A DNA stretch of 64,000 nucleotides, from NCBI GenBank assembly GCA_021383565.1, contig CP079699.1, positions 186,001 through 250,000 of the forward strand, given 5' to 3'. Below the pieces are notes generated by a model that made no database searches, was not told the DNA's origin, and saw only the letters and a program-made list of their open reading frames with translations. Positions 34,715-43,849 of the stretch are shown piece after piece (position 1 is the stretch's first letter; each line of letters begins with the position of its first letter). The position numbers and the translations under genes were made by a program. Origin of the DNA: Levilactobacillus brevis. GTDB lineage: Bacteria; Bacillota; Bacilli; Lactobacillales; Lactobacillaceae.

Positions 34715-35221
34715 TTGAGTGAACAAGCTATTGCCATTAAAGCAAAAAAAGTTGATGAGGTTGTTGAAAAATTCAACAACGCCGTTAGCGCAATCGTCGT
34801 TGACTACCGTGGTTTAACTGTTGAAGAAGCAACTGACTTACGGAAGCAATTACGTGATGCTGGCGTTCAAATGAGCGTCATCAAGAACAAGATCTTGGTT
34901 CGGGCAGCTGAAAAGGCTGGCTACGAAGGTTTAAACGAACTCTTCGCTGGTCCTACTGCTGTGGCTTTCTCTAACGAGGATGCCATTGCCCCAGCTAAGG
35001 TTTTGAAGAAATTTGCAGATAGCGTTGATGACCTTGAAATCAAGGGTGGTTTCATCGAAGACAAGATCGTCTCCGTTGACGAAATCAACACTTACGCAAG
35101 CTTGCCTAGTCGTGAAGACTTGCTTTCTATGCTGGCTAATGTCTTACAAGCACCAGTACGGAACGTGGCCTACGCTGTTAAGGCGATTGCTGAAAAGGGT
35201 GACGAAGGCGACGCAGCCTAA
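34715..35221 (+). CDS. rplJ: ribosomal protein uL10
   Basis: A 168-residue base of the stalk. N-terminal [42 protein letters not shown] and [12 protein letters not shown] are the rRNA-binding part, and the C-terminal helix binds L7/L12 dimers. TTG 34715 (MSEQ...) is chosen because GGGAGGTG lies 7 bases upstream; a GTG at 34706 lies inside that site. Confidence 0.97.
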   Translation: MSEQAIAIKAKKVDEVVEKFNNAVSAIVVDYRGLTVEEATDLRKQLRDAGVQMSVIKNKILVRAAEKAGYEGLNELFAGPTAVAFSNEDAIAPAKVLKKFADSVDDLEIKGGFIEDKIVSVDEINTYASLPSREDLLSMLANVLQAPVRNVAYAVKAIAEKGDEGDAA

Positions 35222-35278
35222 GTCCCTGCTTCAGTTTGAAACATAAAAAATTAAACCCAATTATTGGAGGAAAATAAC

Positions 35279-35644
35279 ATGGCTTTTGATAAAGATGCTA
35301 TCATCGCTTCTCTTAAAGAAGCATCAATTACTGACCTTAACGACTTAGTTAAGGGTATCGAAGACGAATTCGGCGTTTCTGCTGCTGCCCCAGTTGCTGC
35401 AGCCGGTGCTGCTGGTGGCGACGCTGCTGCCAAGGATTCATTCGACGTTGAATTAACTGAATCTGGTGACGCCAAGGTTAAGGCCATCAAGGCTGTCCGT
35501 GAAATCACTGGTTTAGGCTTGAAGGACGCTAAGGGTCTTGTTGACAACGTACCATCTGTCATCAAGGAAGGCCTTTCAGAAGACGAAGCCAACGAAATCA
35601 AGGAAAAGCTTGAAGCCGTTGGTGGTGTGGTTACGCTTAAGTAG
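35279..35644 (+). CDS. rplL: ribosomal protein bL12
   Basis: A 121-residue stalk protein. An N-terminal dimerisation region (~1-32) is followed by an Ala/Gly-rich hinge ([20 protein letters not shown]) and a C-terminal factor-binding domain with [27 protein letters not shown] (first residues read KVKAIKAV). The start is ATG 35279 behind TTGGAGG. A strong terminator follows. Confidence 0.98.
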   Translation: MAFDKDAIIASLKEASITDLNDLVKGIEDEFGVSAAAPVAAAGAAGGDAAAKDSFDVELTESGDAKVKAIKAVREITGLGLKDAKGLVDNVPSVIKEGLSEDEANEIKEKLEAVGGVVTLK

Positions 35645-35666
35645 TCACCTTCAACTTATAAAAACG

Positions 35667-35696
35667 AATCGCTGCCTTCGGGTGGCGATTTTTTTG
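35667..35696 (+). terminator. terminator of rplJL
   Basis: AATCGCTGCC (35667-35676), TTCG loop, GGTGGCGATT (35681-35690), followed by a T-run. Confidence 0.92.
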
Positions 35697-36016
35697 TTTA
35701 CCTCGAATTATTAATCCGAGTGCGACATTTAAAGTCTAAAATAGAGAGCTAGACTGATTAGTGGGTGAGCAGGATGCTGGCACCTAGATAACTTTCAGTT
35801 CGGCGATGTTTAAAACGTAGGTCTCGATGATGGTGCTTACTTTTCAATTTGAAGTTTGGATTAAACGAGCCGTTCATTTTCGTTTATTGAGAGTTTTATT
35901 TAACTACTTTCTAGATAGCCGAAAACCATTAAGATAGTCTTAACTTTAAATGGTATAATTAGTCCTATCTTCAAGTTACGGGGATACATATTTTCGGGGA
36001 AAAAGGGGATATAGTT
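35697..36016. other. 320-bp gap before the CPBP-like gene
   Basis: A+T-rich sequence with no credible gene. An extended -10 TGG-TATAAT (TATAAT 35954-35959) lies 57 bases before ATG 36017 and is its probable promoter, with no good -35. Confidence 0.5.
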
Positions 36017-36688
36017 ATGCATAAGGTGATGCGCCAAGTTTGGTTCTGGGGTGGATTTTTCCTGGGACTATACGTACTCTTGGTAATTTCCAGCGTGCCG
36101 ATGTTGGGGGTTATTCGGTGGTCAGGGGTCCACGGAATAGCCAATAACGTGGGGATTCGTGTTCTGGGTACGCTGATGTTAATGGTAATCAGTGCCTTAG
36201 TGGTCTGGTGGATTTACCGGTACCACACGGATCTGTGGCTGCGCCAGGTCATGACCAAGCAGCACGTGGGGTGGTCACTCGTGGCCGCAGCTCTCGGTGC
36301 TCTTGGGTTGATCGGCGTTGCCCTGACCGTGGGCCTGTCAACGAGCGCGGACCTGCCGCCATTGCTGCCAGGCGTCCTCGTCCGGCTGGTGGTGGGGGCG
36401 TTTACGGTCTTTATATTTTCCCTACTCTCCGTGTGGGTGTTGCAGGGCATGCTTCAGGAGCGGCTGAACCGCCTGCCGGATTTTCCCAAGTGGGCAGCCG
36501 TACTGTTGCCAGTGATCTGTGAGGTCTTGGTCGCGTGGGGGACACTTAGTGACAATCTCTCCTCGCTGATTGTCAGCGTCGTGGCGGCGGGGATCTACCA
36601 AGCCACGCGCGACTGGCAGTGTTCCTGGCTGGCTATGGCGATTCTAACTGCCGTCAGTCTGGGCCTCTCAGCGTTGGGTATGGGTTAA
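36017..36688 (+). CDS. polytopic membrane protein, degenerate CPBP (Abi)-like
   Basis: A 223-residue membrane protein with about six hydrophobic segments. The C-terminal half follows the layout of CPBP intramembrane proteases: LSVWVLQGMLQERLNRLPDFPKWAAVLLPVICEVL where active members have EExxxR, then GIYQATRDWQCSWLAMAILTAVS where active members have the second and third motifs with His and Asn. Here the first motif reads QERLNR and the downstream His/Asn are missing, so proteolysis is unlikely. I cannot exclude an unrelated membrane family. It is monocistronic. Confidence 0.6.
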   Translation: MHKVMRQVWFWGGFFLGLYVLLVISSVPMLGVIRWSGVHGIANNVGIRVLGTLMLMVISALVVWWIYRYHTDLWLRQVMTKQHVGWSLVAAALGALGLIGVALTVGLSTSADLPPLLPGVLVRLVVGAFTVFIFSLLSVWVLQGMLQERLNRLPDFPKWAAVLLPVICEVLVAWGTLSDNLSSLIVSVVAAGIYQATRDWQCSWLAMAILTAVSLGLSALGMG

Positions 36689-37014
36689 ACGAAGACGGCT
36701 CAAATCGGATTTGGAGGCAAAATTTTCCAAACGCTTGTATTTCAAATTTAGATGGCTGAGACGTGCGTCAAAGGGCAGTCGGTGAGCCTTAATCCTCACC
36801 GGCTAATTGCCTTTTGGCGCATTCTCTTTTGGTGCCGAAACGGATATACGAAAAAAGTATGGGGCTGACGGGCGGGAGACAAAAGTCAATACGCCAGGTT
36901 TTAGAGGACTTTTACTTACTTTTAGTTATCAAATGATTGACCAATTCTTATTGTGTTTAGTTAACCCCCGTGGTAAGCTGGGCTTCGTCAATAACGCATT
37001 AGGAGGAAGCAATC
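36689..37014. other. 326-bp gap with a hairpin resembling the cysS leader
   Basis: No gene is seen. AGTCGGTGAG/CTCACCGGCT (36776-36803) forms a strong hairpin whose flanks (GAGACG upstream, CTAATTGCC-TTTTGG downstream) resemble those of the third hairpin before cysS. It is followed by CCTTTTGG and could end the upstream transcript. A second A+T-rich stretch precedes the reductase gene. Confidence 0.5.
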
Positions 37015-37605
37015 ATGTCTGTAAAAATTGGCGTCATTCTTGGTAGTACCCGAACCCAGTCACTGGGTGAAAAGCTCTTCAAGTATCTGCAGCAGTCCCT
37101 ACCTACAGCCGATGTAGATGTAACGTGGATCGATCTGAAAGACTATCCACTACCGTTATATGACCACGCGGAAACGCCGCTGTCGGAGCCGATTCAGCAC
37201 CTAGCGTCGGTGGAAAAACGGTGGCTGGAGGTTCTCGACCAACAGGATGGTTACGTCATCTTAAGTCCGGAATACGATCATGCCATCCCCGGTAGTCTAA
37301 AGAATGCCTTGGACTTTGTCGGACCGGAGACGGATCACAAGCCCGTCCAGATCGTTACGTACTCCAAGTATAGCGACGGTGGAATGCTGGCGGCCGCCTC
37401 GTTCGTTGAGATTTTACAAATGTTGAAGATGCTGGTGCTCCCCACGCCAGTCCTCTTGTGGAACGCTGAACCGAATTTTACAGCCGACGGGGAACTGGTC
37501 GCAACGGCGCCGAACAGCGAACACTTCGCGCAACGGTTGGCGGCGGCCTTCGCGGAGTTGGTGCACTACGCCACGGTAATGAAAGAGCATCCATTTAAAG
37601 CTTAA
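37015..37605 (+). CDS. NAD(P)H-dependent FMN reductase (flavodoxin-like fold)
   Basis: A 196-residue protein of the NADPH-dependent FMN/quinone reductase family. The FMN phosphate loop is ILGSTRTQSLGEK near the N-terminus, with SPEYDHAIPGSLKNALDFVG as the flavin-isoalloxazine segment typical of this group. A terminator follows directly. Start ATG 37015 is preceded by TAGGAGGAAGC. It is monocistronic. Substrate unknown (quinones, azo or nitro compounds in relatives). Confidence 0.9.
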   Translation: MSVKIGVILGSTRTQSLGEKLFKYLQQSLPTADVDVTWIDLKDYPLPLYDHAETPLSEPIQHLASVEKRWLEVLDQQDGYVILSPEYDHAIPGSLKNALDFVGPETDHKPVQIVTYSKYSDGGMLAAASFVEILQMLKMLVLPTPVLLWNAEPNFTADGELVATAPNSEHFAQRLAAAFAELVHYATVMKEHPFKA

Positions 37606-37611
37606 TTCAGA

Positions 37612-37643
37612 GAAAGCTGACGTATGATGGCGTCGGCTTTTTT
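37612..37643 (+). terminator. terminator of the FMN reductase gene
   Basis: AAAGCTGACG pairs with CGTCGGCTTT (one G-T pair), followed by six T. Confidence 0.9.
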
Positions 37644-37775
37644 AGTGCCCGGCTGAATCTCTTGCAAAAGGGTGAAGTTTTTGGCGAAGGGATAGGCAGG
37701 AAAGGCAGACTGGGCGTAAACTAAGGCGTAATGAAGGGCGTCCGAACAGCGCTCATCCTTAGGGGAGGTTCTAGC

Positions 37776-38471
37776 ATGAACGAGATGATTTTAGTGGTGG
37801 AGGACGACGCAGCATTGTTGGCCTCAGTCACCATGGAGCTACAGTTTGAAGGATACACGGTGCTCAATGCCCAGGATGGTCGCCAGGCCTTGGCTATTTA
37901 TGAAAACAATCGCGGTCAGCTCGATTTGATTATTTTGGATTGGATGTTACCGGAGCTGGATGGCTTAGGCGTATTGCGGCGGATTCGGCGGAGCGACGAT
38001 TTACCGGTGATTATGATGACGGCACGTGACTACGTGAGTGATAAGGTCACCGGGCTGGATATGGGCGCCGACGACTACATCACCAAACCATTTGACCTCG
38101 AAGAATTGTTGGCGCGGATTCGCGTCGTCTTACGTCATCGTCAGACACAGGCTACCACAGCCGAACAGTTTCGAGTCGGTCAGCTCATGGTGGACGCGCG
38201 GAGTCGGCAGGTGAGAAATGCCGGCGAGTTGATTCAACTGACGCAACGCGAATATGACTTACTACTCTGCCTGATGAAGAACGCTGGCCAAACGCTCTCA
38301 CGCGATGACTTACTTGACCAGGTGTGGGGCGTGGACTTCGACGGTCAACCCAACATCGTTGACGTGTATATTCGCTATCTCCGGCATAAACTCAGTGCGG
38401 CTCACGTTGCCGATCTGATTCATACGGTTCGGGGCGTCGGGTACCTGTTGTCCGCGGAATATGTGGGGTGA
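37776..38471 (+). CDS. OmpR/PhoB-family response regulator
   Basis: A 231-residue regulator. The receiver domain has acidic pocket EDDA near residue 10, phosphoacceptor Asp in LIILDWMLPELDGLG, Thr in MMTARD and Lys in DYITKPFDLEELLARI. The C-terminal winged helix (~130-228) contains LTQREYDLLLCLMKNAGQTLSRDDLLDQVWG and VDVYIRYLRHKL. ATG 37776 is chosen because GGGGAGG lies 8 bases upstream. It is the first gene of a two-component operon; the kinase starts 4 bases after its stop. Close to CutR/QseB-type regulators; target genes unknown. Confidence 0.94.
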   Translation: MNEMILVVEDDAALLASVTMELQFEGYTVLNAQDGRQALAIYENNRGQLDLIILDWMLPELDGLGVLRRIRRSDDLPVIMMTARDYVSDKVTGLDMGADDYITKPFDLEELLARIRVVLRHRQTQATTAEQFRVGQLMVDARSRQVRNAGELIQLTQREYDLLLCLMKNAGQTLSRDDLLDQVWGVDFDGQPNIVDVYIRYLRHKLSAAHVADLIHTVRGVGYLLSAEYVG

Positions 38472-38475
38472 GCGA

Positions 38476-39853
38476 ATGCCTAAGAAGCCACAGACCACGG
38501 CCCGTGAGATTCGGACGCGGTTCATCGGTATGCTCGTTCTCGCCACGCTGGTGATGGGGACGGCCATCATTGGGGTGGTGGGCTACCAGCAAGTCCGTCA
38601 GACCCGCAATTCGGCGACGCGTCTGATGACGGGGCTGAGGCATTCCGTCATCGACAGGCAGCCAGATTGGCATTGGTGGCGTCGTTACAGTTCGATTAAT
38701 ACCATTGACACCTACGTCCGGGTGACCAATCGTGGCGAGACCACGAAGCATTACTATTCACCGTTTACGCGGGAATTTCTCTCGTACGATCGCTACCGCG
38801 TTCTCGGTACGCAGGCGTTGAACTATACGCCGGACTTTGGGTTTACCTACTATCGGCAGACTCAGTATCACGGGAACCATTTGGAAATCTGGCTCAATCT
38901 CACGCCAATCCTGGACACGCTGGTCTCGGTGATTCTGGTGGTGCTGGCGGTGATGGTCGCCACAATTCTTTTGGGCAGTGCCTACGTGCGGGTGATGGCC
39001 CGCAAGATTACCCAGCCATTGGCCAGTCTCAACACTGCGGCTCGGGTGCAGGCTGGACAACATGAAAAAAAGATCGCGCTTCCCGTTCCAGTCCAACCGG
39101 TGGAGGTTCACGAATTGGCGGCGAGCTTTAACGACCTCCTACAAACGGTCAACGATCACGCGGTGCAGGAGCGCCAGTTCACGGCCAACGCCGCCCATGA
39201 GCTGCGCACGCCCATCGCGGCCATTTTGACCCACGTTCAGCTACTGAAGCGTCGGGCCGCCGCGCACCCAGAGATTGTGCCGCAATCCATCGACTATATT
39301 GGGGAGGAGTCGGTTCGGATGAAACGATTGGTGGATAGCCTCTTAACCCTCTCACGTGCTGACCGTGCCGTTTTAACCCGCGCGCCGACCGACTTAAACG
39401 GCATCGCTCAAAACGTGGTGACACGGGAATCTGAGCTGATTTCTCAGCCGTTGAGAGTTCAGACGACGGCACCGGTTGTGGCGTATGTGGCCGGCGACAG
39501 CGTCGAGCAAATCTTAACGGCCCTCATCGACAATGCGGCAAAGTATTCACCAGCCACGGCGCCTATCACGGTGACCGTCCGCACCACAGCGGCCGGGCCA
39601 CAGCTCGTGGTGGCCGACCAAGGGGGTGGGGATCAGCGCGGCACAAAAGACCCACGTCTTTGAGCGCTTCTACCGTGTCGATCCGGCGCGGAATCCCGAG
39701 GTGGCTGGTACGGGACTAGGATTGGCGATTGTGGCGCAACTGGTGCAGGTCAACCACGGCACCATCACGATTGCCGATAACCAGCCGCGGGGCAGTCAGT
39801 TCATCCTGACTTTTCCGCAGTCGCCAGTAAAATCTGAGAAACTCTCAGAATAA
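38476..39853 (+). pseudogene. sensor histidine kinase broken by a frameshift
   Basis: Frame 1 (38476-39663) encodes a membrane kinase with TM1 (~13-35), an extracellular loop, TM2 (~150-172), HAMP (~173-225), HisKA with His in ANAAHELRTPIAAI, the N box LIDNAAKYSPA and the start of the G1 box (VADQG). At a run of five G (39622-39626) the reading frame is lost and stops at 39663. The frame +1 continuation (to 39853) carries the missing F and G2 boxes (HVFERFYRVDPA, GTGLGLAIVAQL) and the proper end. Removing one G gives DQGVGIS and restores a full kinase of about 458 residues. It is either a genuine inactivating or slippage-prone mutation, or a sequencing error in a homopolymer. Confidence 0.85.
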
Positions 39854-40221
39854 ATTCTTTTTAACGTCGTTTTTTTCAGGGAATTCAACGACTATGATTA
39901 AGACATTCAGTTGCCAGTGGTTGTCAGGGACACCAGGTGAGGCTAACTGATAGGGGCTGATCGGCGGCGGTATCGTTGGAGGCAAATGGGATAAACCAGC
40001 GACGCCGTGGTGCGATCGATTAGAGGAATTGAGATGAGTGATGGTCAAGGGCCAAGGGAGAAATTGTAAACACAGTTAAGCAATTAAGGGGAATGAAGAC
40101 CGTGCGTGGGGGCGCCGGTCTTTTTTAGTAAGTCAGCTGACTTAACGGCTCGTTGGCCCTCTACCTTGATTGTGTTTCGGCCGGGCCATTGCGATAATGG
40201 AGAACTACGGGGGGACTTATT
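39854..40221. other. 368-bp gap before mprF with an isolated terminator
   Basis: No credible protein gene. A terminator-type hairpin AAGACCG/CGGTCTT with six T (40094-40127) lies far after the kinase stop (39853) and before the mprF start. This would fit a small RNA transcribed from about 39950-40127 or a late stop for the kinase transcript. Confidence 0.45.
40094..40127 (+). terminator. isolated terminator upstream of mprF
   Basis: AAGACCG (about 40097) pairs with CGGTCTT (ending about 40122) across a GC-rich loop, followed by TTTTTT. Confidence 0.7.
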
Positions 40222-42831
40222 ATGGGGAAAAGACTATGGGTGAACATTCAAAAACACATGACCTTAATCAAGGGGCTCTTTATGTTTTCCGTCCTGCTCT
40301 TTATCATTCGCGAGGTCGGTCGAGTCGCCCACGAGATTAGTGGTCAGCAGGTGCGAACGGTGCTGGCGTCGATGAGTTGGGGAACGTTTGGGCTCCTGTT
40401 AATCGGTGGCTTTGTGGCGGTCTTGCCGATGTTAATCTACGATTTTACCATCGTCGAATTTCTACCGGGTAAATTTTCATTGGGCTACATTGTTCGCAGT
40501 GGCTGGGTGACCAATACCTTCACCAATCTCATGGGGATGGGGGGGCTGCTGGGCGCCAGTCTGCGCGCCAATTTTTACTCGCGGTCGGCCACCAAGAAGC
40601 AGGTGGTCTACGCCATCTCTAAGATTGCGCTGTTCCTGTTGGCCGGGCTATCGTTGTCCTGTTGGGTGGCGCTACTCCTACTCTTTGGCTTCAACATTGG
40701 TCAGCCGTATCAGGGTTACTGGATGTGGCTGCTAGGCGGCGGCCTGTACTTTCCCGGACTCTTTCTCTTCACCCGTTTCAATGACAGCGCGTTCTTCAAG
40801 GACCTAACTTGGACGCGTGAACTGCGGCTCATCGCGGGGTCTACGTTGGAATGGGGGAGCTGCGCATTGTTCTTTCTCCTGATTGGCTGGGCGCTGCGCC
40901 TGCCGTTAAATCTGGCCGCAGTCTTTCCGATGTTTGTCGTGGCCTCGGTTGCCGGCGTTGTCTCCATGATCCCGGGTGGTCTAGGTAGCTTTGACGTCTT
41001 CATGATTCTGGGCTTGGGGATGCTGGGGGTCAGCCGCGCTGATGCGGCCGGCTGGCTTCTCCTGTATCGGTTGTTCTACTACCTCTTCCCGTTTGGTGTG
41101 GGGGTCGGCCTCTTCTTCCACGATGCCGGGCGGCGGATTAATCAGTTCTTAAATGGTTTGCCGGTCGCGGCTCTGCGTCGGGGAGCCCACCTCTTCGTGA
41201 CGACCTTCATGTACTTCTCCGGGGTTATGATGCTCCTGTACGCCACGATTCCTGACGTCGTGTTGACGAATCATCTGTACATTCGGCTGGTACCGTACAT
41301 GTTTTACTTCCTCGATCAGGTCTCCAACATCATCGTGGCCTTCCTCTTGATTGGTCTGGCCCGGGGCATTGGCGCGCGGGTAAAACGGGCGTTTTGGCCG
41401 ACACTGATCGTACTGGCAATTGCCATCGGCAACACGCTGTGGCGCGAAAACTTTCCGGGTGGCTTGGCGGTGCTTTTGGGGCTGGTCCTGGCCTGCTTGC
41501 TGTTTGCCCGGCCGGAACTCTACCGGGAAAGTTTTCACTACTCCTGGGGTGGCCTATTAATCGACGGCAGTATCTACGTCGGAACGTTTCTGCTCTATAC
41601 GGTATTGGGTCTCGCCATGTTTCACGGCAACCATCGGCCATGGTTCCCGCAGAGCTGGTCGTTACCGTCGACGCAGGTCTGGCTCAATGGCTTGGGCGGC
41701 CTATTGGTGGCGCTGTTGATCTTATTAGGTATTTACCGTTACCTGGCCCGTTCTCGGCAGGCGTGGCTACACCAACCGTTCGATGCGGAACGGGTACGGG
41801 CCTTGATTCGCCAGTTTGGTGGCAACGAGGTCAGTCACCTCGCATTCTTGCGGGATAAGCGGCTGTACTTTTACCAAAAGGATGGCGTGGACCAACTGCT
41901 GATTTTATTTCAACAGCGCGCCGACAAGCTCCTGGTCATGGGCGAACCCATTGGAAATCAGGCAGAATTGGCCCCGGCCTTACAGCAGTTCATGCACGAT
42001 GCCGATCGCGAGGGACTGCGGCCGGTCTTCTATGAAATCAGCGAGTCGTTGACGCTCCGGCTTCACGAGATGGGCTTTGACTTTATCAAGGTTGGCGAGG
42101 AGGGCCACGTGGATCTGACGACCTTCAGCCTCGCCGGTCGGGCCCACAAGGGAGAGCGCGCTCTGGTCAACAAGTTCCGGCGCGAGGGCTACACCTGTGA
42201 AATTCAACAGCCACCGCTGAGCGAGGAGACCTTCGCAGCGCTACAGACCATCTCACAGTCGTGGCTGGGTGATCAGACGGAGAAGGGCTTTTCTATGGGT
42301 TTCTTCGACCGAACGTACTTGGATGAGGCCCCGGTGGCCGTCATGAAAGACGCGGCCGGAAAGATCGTGGCCTTTGCCAATCTGATGCCGACCGGTGACC
42401 GTAAGATGACCTCGATTGACTTGATGCGGGAAAGTCACGACGCGCCCTCGGGCATCATGGATGGGCTATTCGTCTACCTCTTTGACCTGTGCCGCGAGCA
42501 GGGCTACACAGCGTTTAATCTGGGGATGGCCCCCCTGGCCAACGTGGGCGTCTCCAACTTCAGTTTCATCGAAGAACGTGCGGCTCATCTGATCTATCAG
42601 TACGGGTCCAGTGTCTACAGCTTCCAGGGATTGCGGGCGTACAAGGAGAAGTACGTGACCACTTGGCAGCCGAAATACTTGGCTTACCGGCGGCGGGCGT
42701 CGTTAATCTTCACCATGCTCCAGCTGATGTTAGTCATCAACCGGCCGGCCACGGGACCCAAGACGCGGTTGGTGCCCCGCTGGCTGGATCGTTGGCTGAC
42801 CGACGAAATCAACTGGCAAAATCACCGGTAA
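40222..42831 (+). CDS. mprF: bifunctional lysylphosphatidylglycerol flippase/synthetase MprF
   Basis: An 869-residue membrane enzyme. The N-terminal ~530 residues contain about 14 membrane segments (flippase domain, with SMIPGGLGSFDVFMILGL). The C-terminal ~300 residues are the DUF2156 synthetase domain that transfers lysine or another aminoacyl group from tRNA to phosphatidylglycerol (GGNEVSHLAFLRDKRLYFY, FYEISESLTLRLHEMGFDFIKVGEE, MGFFDRTYLDEAPVAV, NLGMAPLANVGVS). This reduces the negative surface charge and protects against cationic peptides. The start is ATG 40222. It stands alone after the two-component genes; regulation by them is possible but not shown. Confidence 0.95.
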   Translation: MGKRLWVNIQKHMTLIKGLFMFSVLLFIIREVGRVAHEISGQQVRTVLASMSWGTFGLLLIGGFVAVLPMLIYDFTIVEFLPGKFSLGYIVRSGWVTNTFTNLMGMGGLLGASLRANFYSRSATKKQVVYAISKIALFLLAGLSLSCWVALLLLFGFNIGQPYQGYWMWLLGGGLYFPGLFLFTRFNDSAFFKDLTWTRELRLIAGSTLEWGSCALFFLLIGWALRLPLNLAAVFPMFVVASVAGVVSMIPGGLGSFDVFMILGLGMLGVSRADAAGWLLLYRLFYYLFPFGVGVGLFFHDAGRRINQFLNGLPVAALRRGAHLFVTTFMYFSGVMMLLYATIPDVVLTNHLYIRLVPYMFYFLDQVSNIIVAFLLIGLARGIGARVKRAFWPTLIVLAIAIGNTLWRENFPGGLAVLLGLVLACLLFARPELYRESFHYSWGGLLIDGSIYVGTFLLYTVLGLAMFHGNHRPWFPQSWSLPSTQVWLNGLGGLLVALLILLGIYRYLARSRQAWLHQPFDAERVRALIRQFGGNEVSHLAFLRDKRLYFYQKDGVDQLLILFQQRADKLLVMGEPIGNQAELAPALQQFMHDADREGLRPVFYEISESLTLRLHEMGFDFIKVGEEGHVDLTTFSLAGRAHKGERALVNKFRREGYTCEIQQPPLSEETFAALQTISQSWLGDQTEKGFSMGFFDRTYLDEAPVAVMKDAAGKIVAFANLMPTGDRKMTSIDLMRESHDAPSGIMDGLFVYLFDLCREQGYTAFNLGMAPLANVGVSNFSFIEERAAHLIYQYGSSVYSFQGLRAYKEKYVTTWQPKYLAYRRRASLIFTMLQLMLVINRPATGPKTRLVPRWLDRWLTDEINWQNHR

Positions 42832-42870
42832 CTAAGTTGTTGGTAACAAAACGTGGGGCTGGCCTGTTCA

Positions 42871-42924
42871 TTGGCGAAAGCCGGTCCCCACAGCAGGCGA
42901 AATTGCTGGCAGCCGCAGGCAACT
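42871..42924 (+). repeat. dispersed intergenic repeat family A, copy 3
   Basis: CCGGTCCCCACAGCAGGCG followed by AATTGCTGGCAGCCGCAGGCAACT. The same order and near-identical words occur at 45895-45940 and, inverted, at 18864-18940. It lies 40 bases after the mprF stop. Confidence 0.7.
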
Positions 42925-42984
42925 GATTTTCACTAATTAAATGGAAGACGGATGCCTGACGCCATGTCGCTAAAAGCAAAGTAA

Positions 42985-43016
42985 AATAAAAAGAACGGGC
43001 TGGGGTGCCCGTTCTT
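42985..43016 (-). terminator. terminator of the LOG gene
   Basis: AAGAACGGG (42991-42999) pairs with CCCGTTCTT (43008-43016). The minus strand continues into T-rich sequence. Confidence 0.85.
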
Positions 43017-43023
43017 GGAAGCA

Positions 43024-43602
43024 TTAGTTGGTGTACTTGTAAGGAAGCTGGTGGTGGAAGTTTGCGAAGCCGGCGAAGATCTCGTCGATCGAAGCGGCGT
43101 CAATGAAGAGGTCCATATTTTCCTGGGGTGCAAAGCCTTGGTCACAGCACTTTTGCATCATGGCCACGAGTTCGTCGAAGTAGTGGTTGATGTTGAACAG
43201 CGCAATCGGCTTTTGGTGGACGTTGATCTGGCTCCACGACAACATGGTCGTGAATTCTTCAAACGTACCGAAGCCACCGGGTAAGACGATGAAAGCATCG
43301 GATTGCCGGAGCATTTCATCCTTTCGTTCATCCATGGTGCTGGTCTCTAGTAGCGTCGTGACGTTGGTTTCGGCCAGCCCCATTTCGCTTAAGAAGGTAG
43401 GGATAATCCCAATCACTTCACCGCCGGCATCCATGGTAGACTTGGCGATGGCGCCCATAAGGCCTTCCTTGCCACCCCCATACACGACGGGATGATGATT
43501 AGCGGCGAGGTATTGGCCCAGCGCATTGGTTTGCTTAAGAAAGTCTGGATCGTACCCGTGGTTGGAACCGCAGAAGACGCAGACGTTTTTAATTTTTGGC
43601 AT
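43024..43602 (-). CDS. LOG-family protein (cytokinin riboside monophosphate phosphoribohydrolase-like)
   Basis: A 192-residue Rossmann-fold protein of the LOG/TIGR00730 family. The two family signatures are visible: the nucleotide-binding CVFCGSNHGYDPDF and VVYGGGKEGLMGAIA, and PGGFGTFEEF (PGGxGTxxE) in the C-terminal half. Members cleave nucleotide 5'-monophosphates between base and ribose; bacterial function is poorly defined. The start is ATG 43602, preceded by a weak GGGGGTCAG. It is monocistronic and convergent with mprF. Confidence 0.92.
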   Translation of the reverse strand: MPKIKNVCVFCGSNHGYDPDFLKQTNALGQYLAANHHPVVYGGGKEGLMGAIAKSTMDAGGEVIGIIPTFLSEMGLAETNVTTLLETSTMDERKDEMLRQSDAFIVLPGGFGTFEEFTTMLSWSQINVHQKPIALFNINHYFDELVAMMQKCCDQGFAPQENMDLFIDAASIDEIFAGFANFHHQLPYKYTN

Positions 43603-43849
43603 AAGAACTGACCCCCTGAAATTTAGACAGTGCCGTGGCCGCGCGATTAGCGGAAAGGCCGCGGAACTTACAATCCATTATACCGCAAAATGGGGGGATT
43701 TCTGGGGGCAATTTAACCAGCCGCGGCGCACCGAACAGGGGTCTACTAGCAACAGTCATTGGGGAGTGGTGACCGAGCCGAGATATGGGGGTGGCTTGGT
43801 CCAAAATTTAGTTATTGTGGGGGATTTTGAGGAGAAAGGGTGAGGGGTC

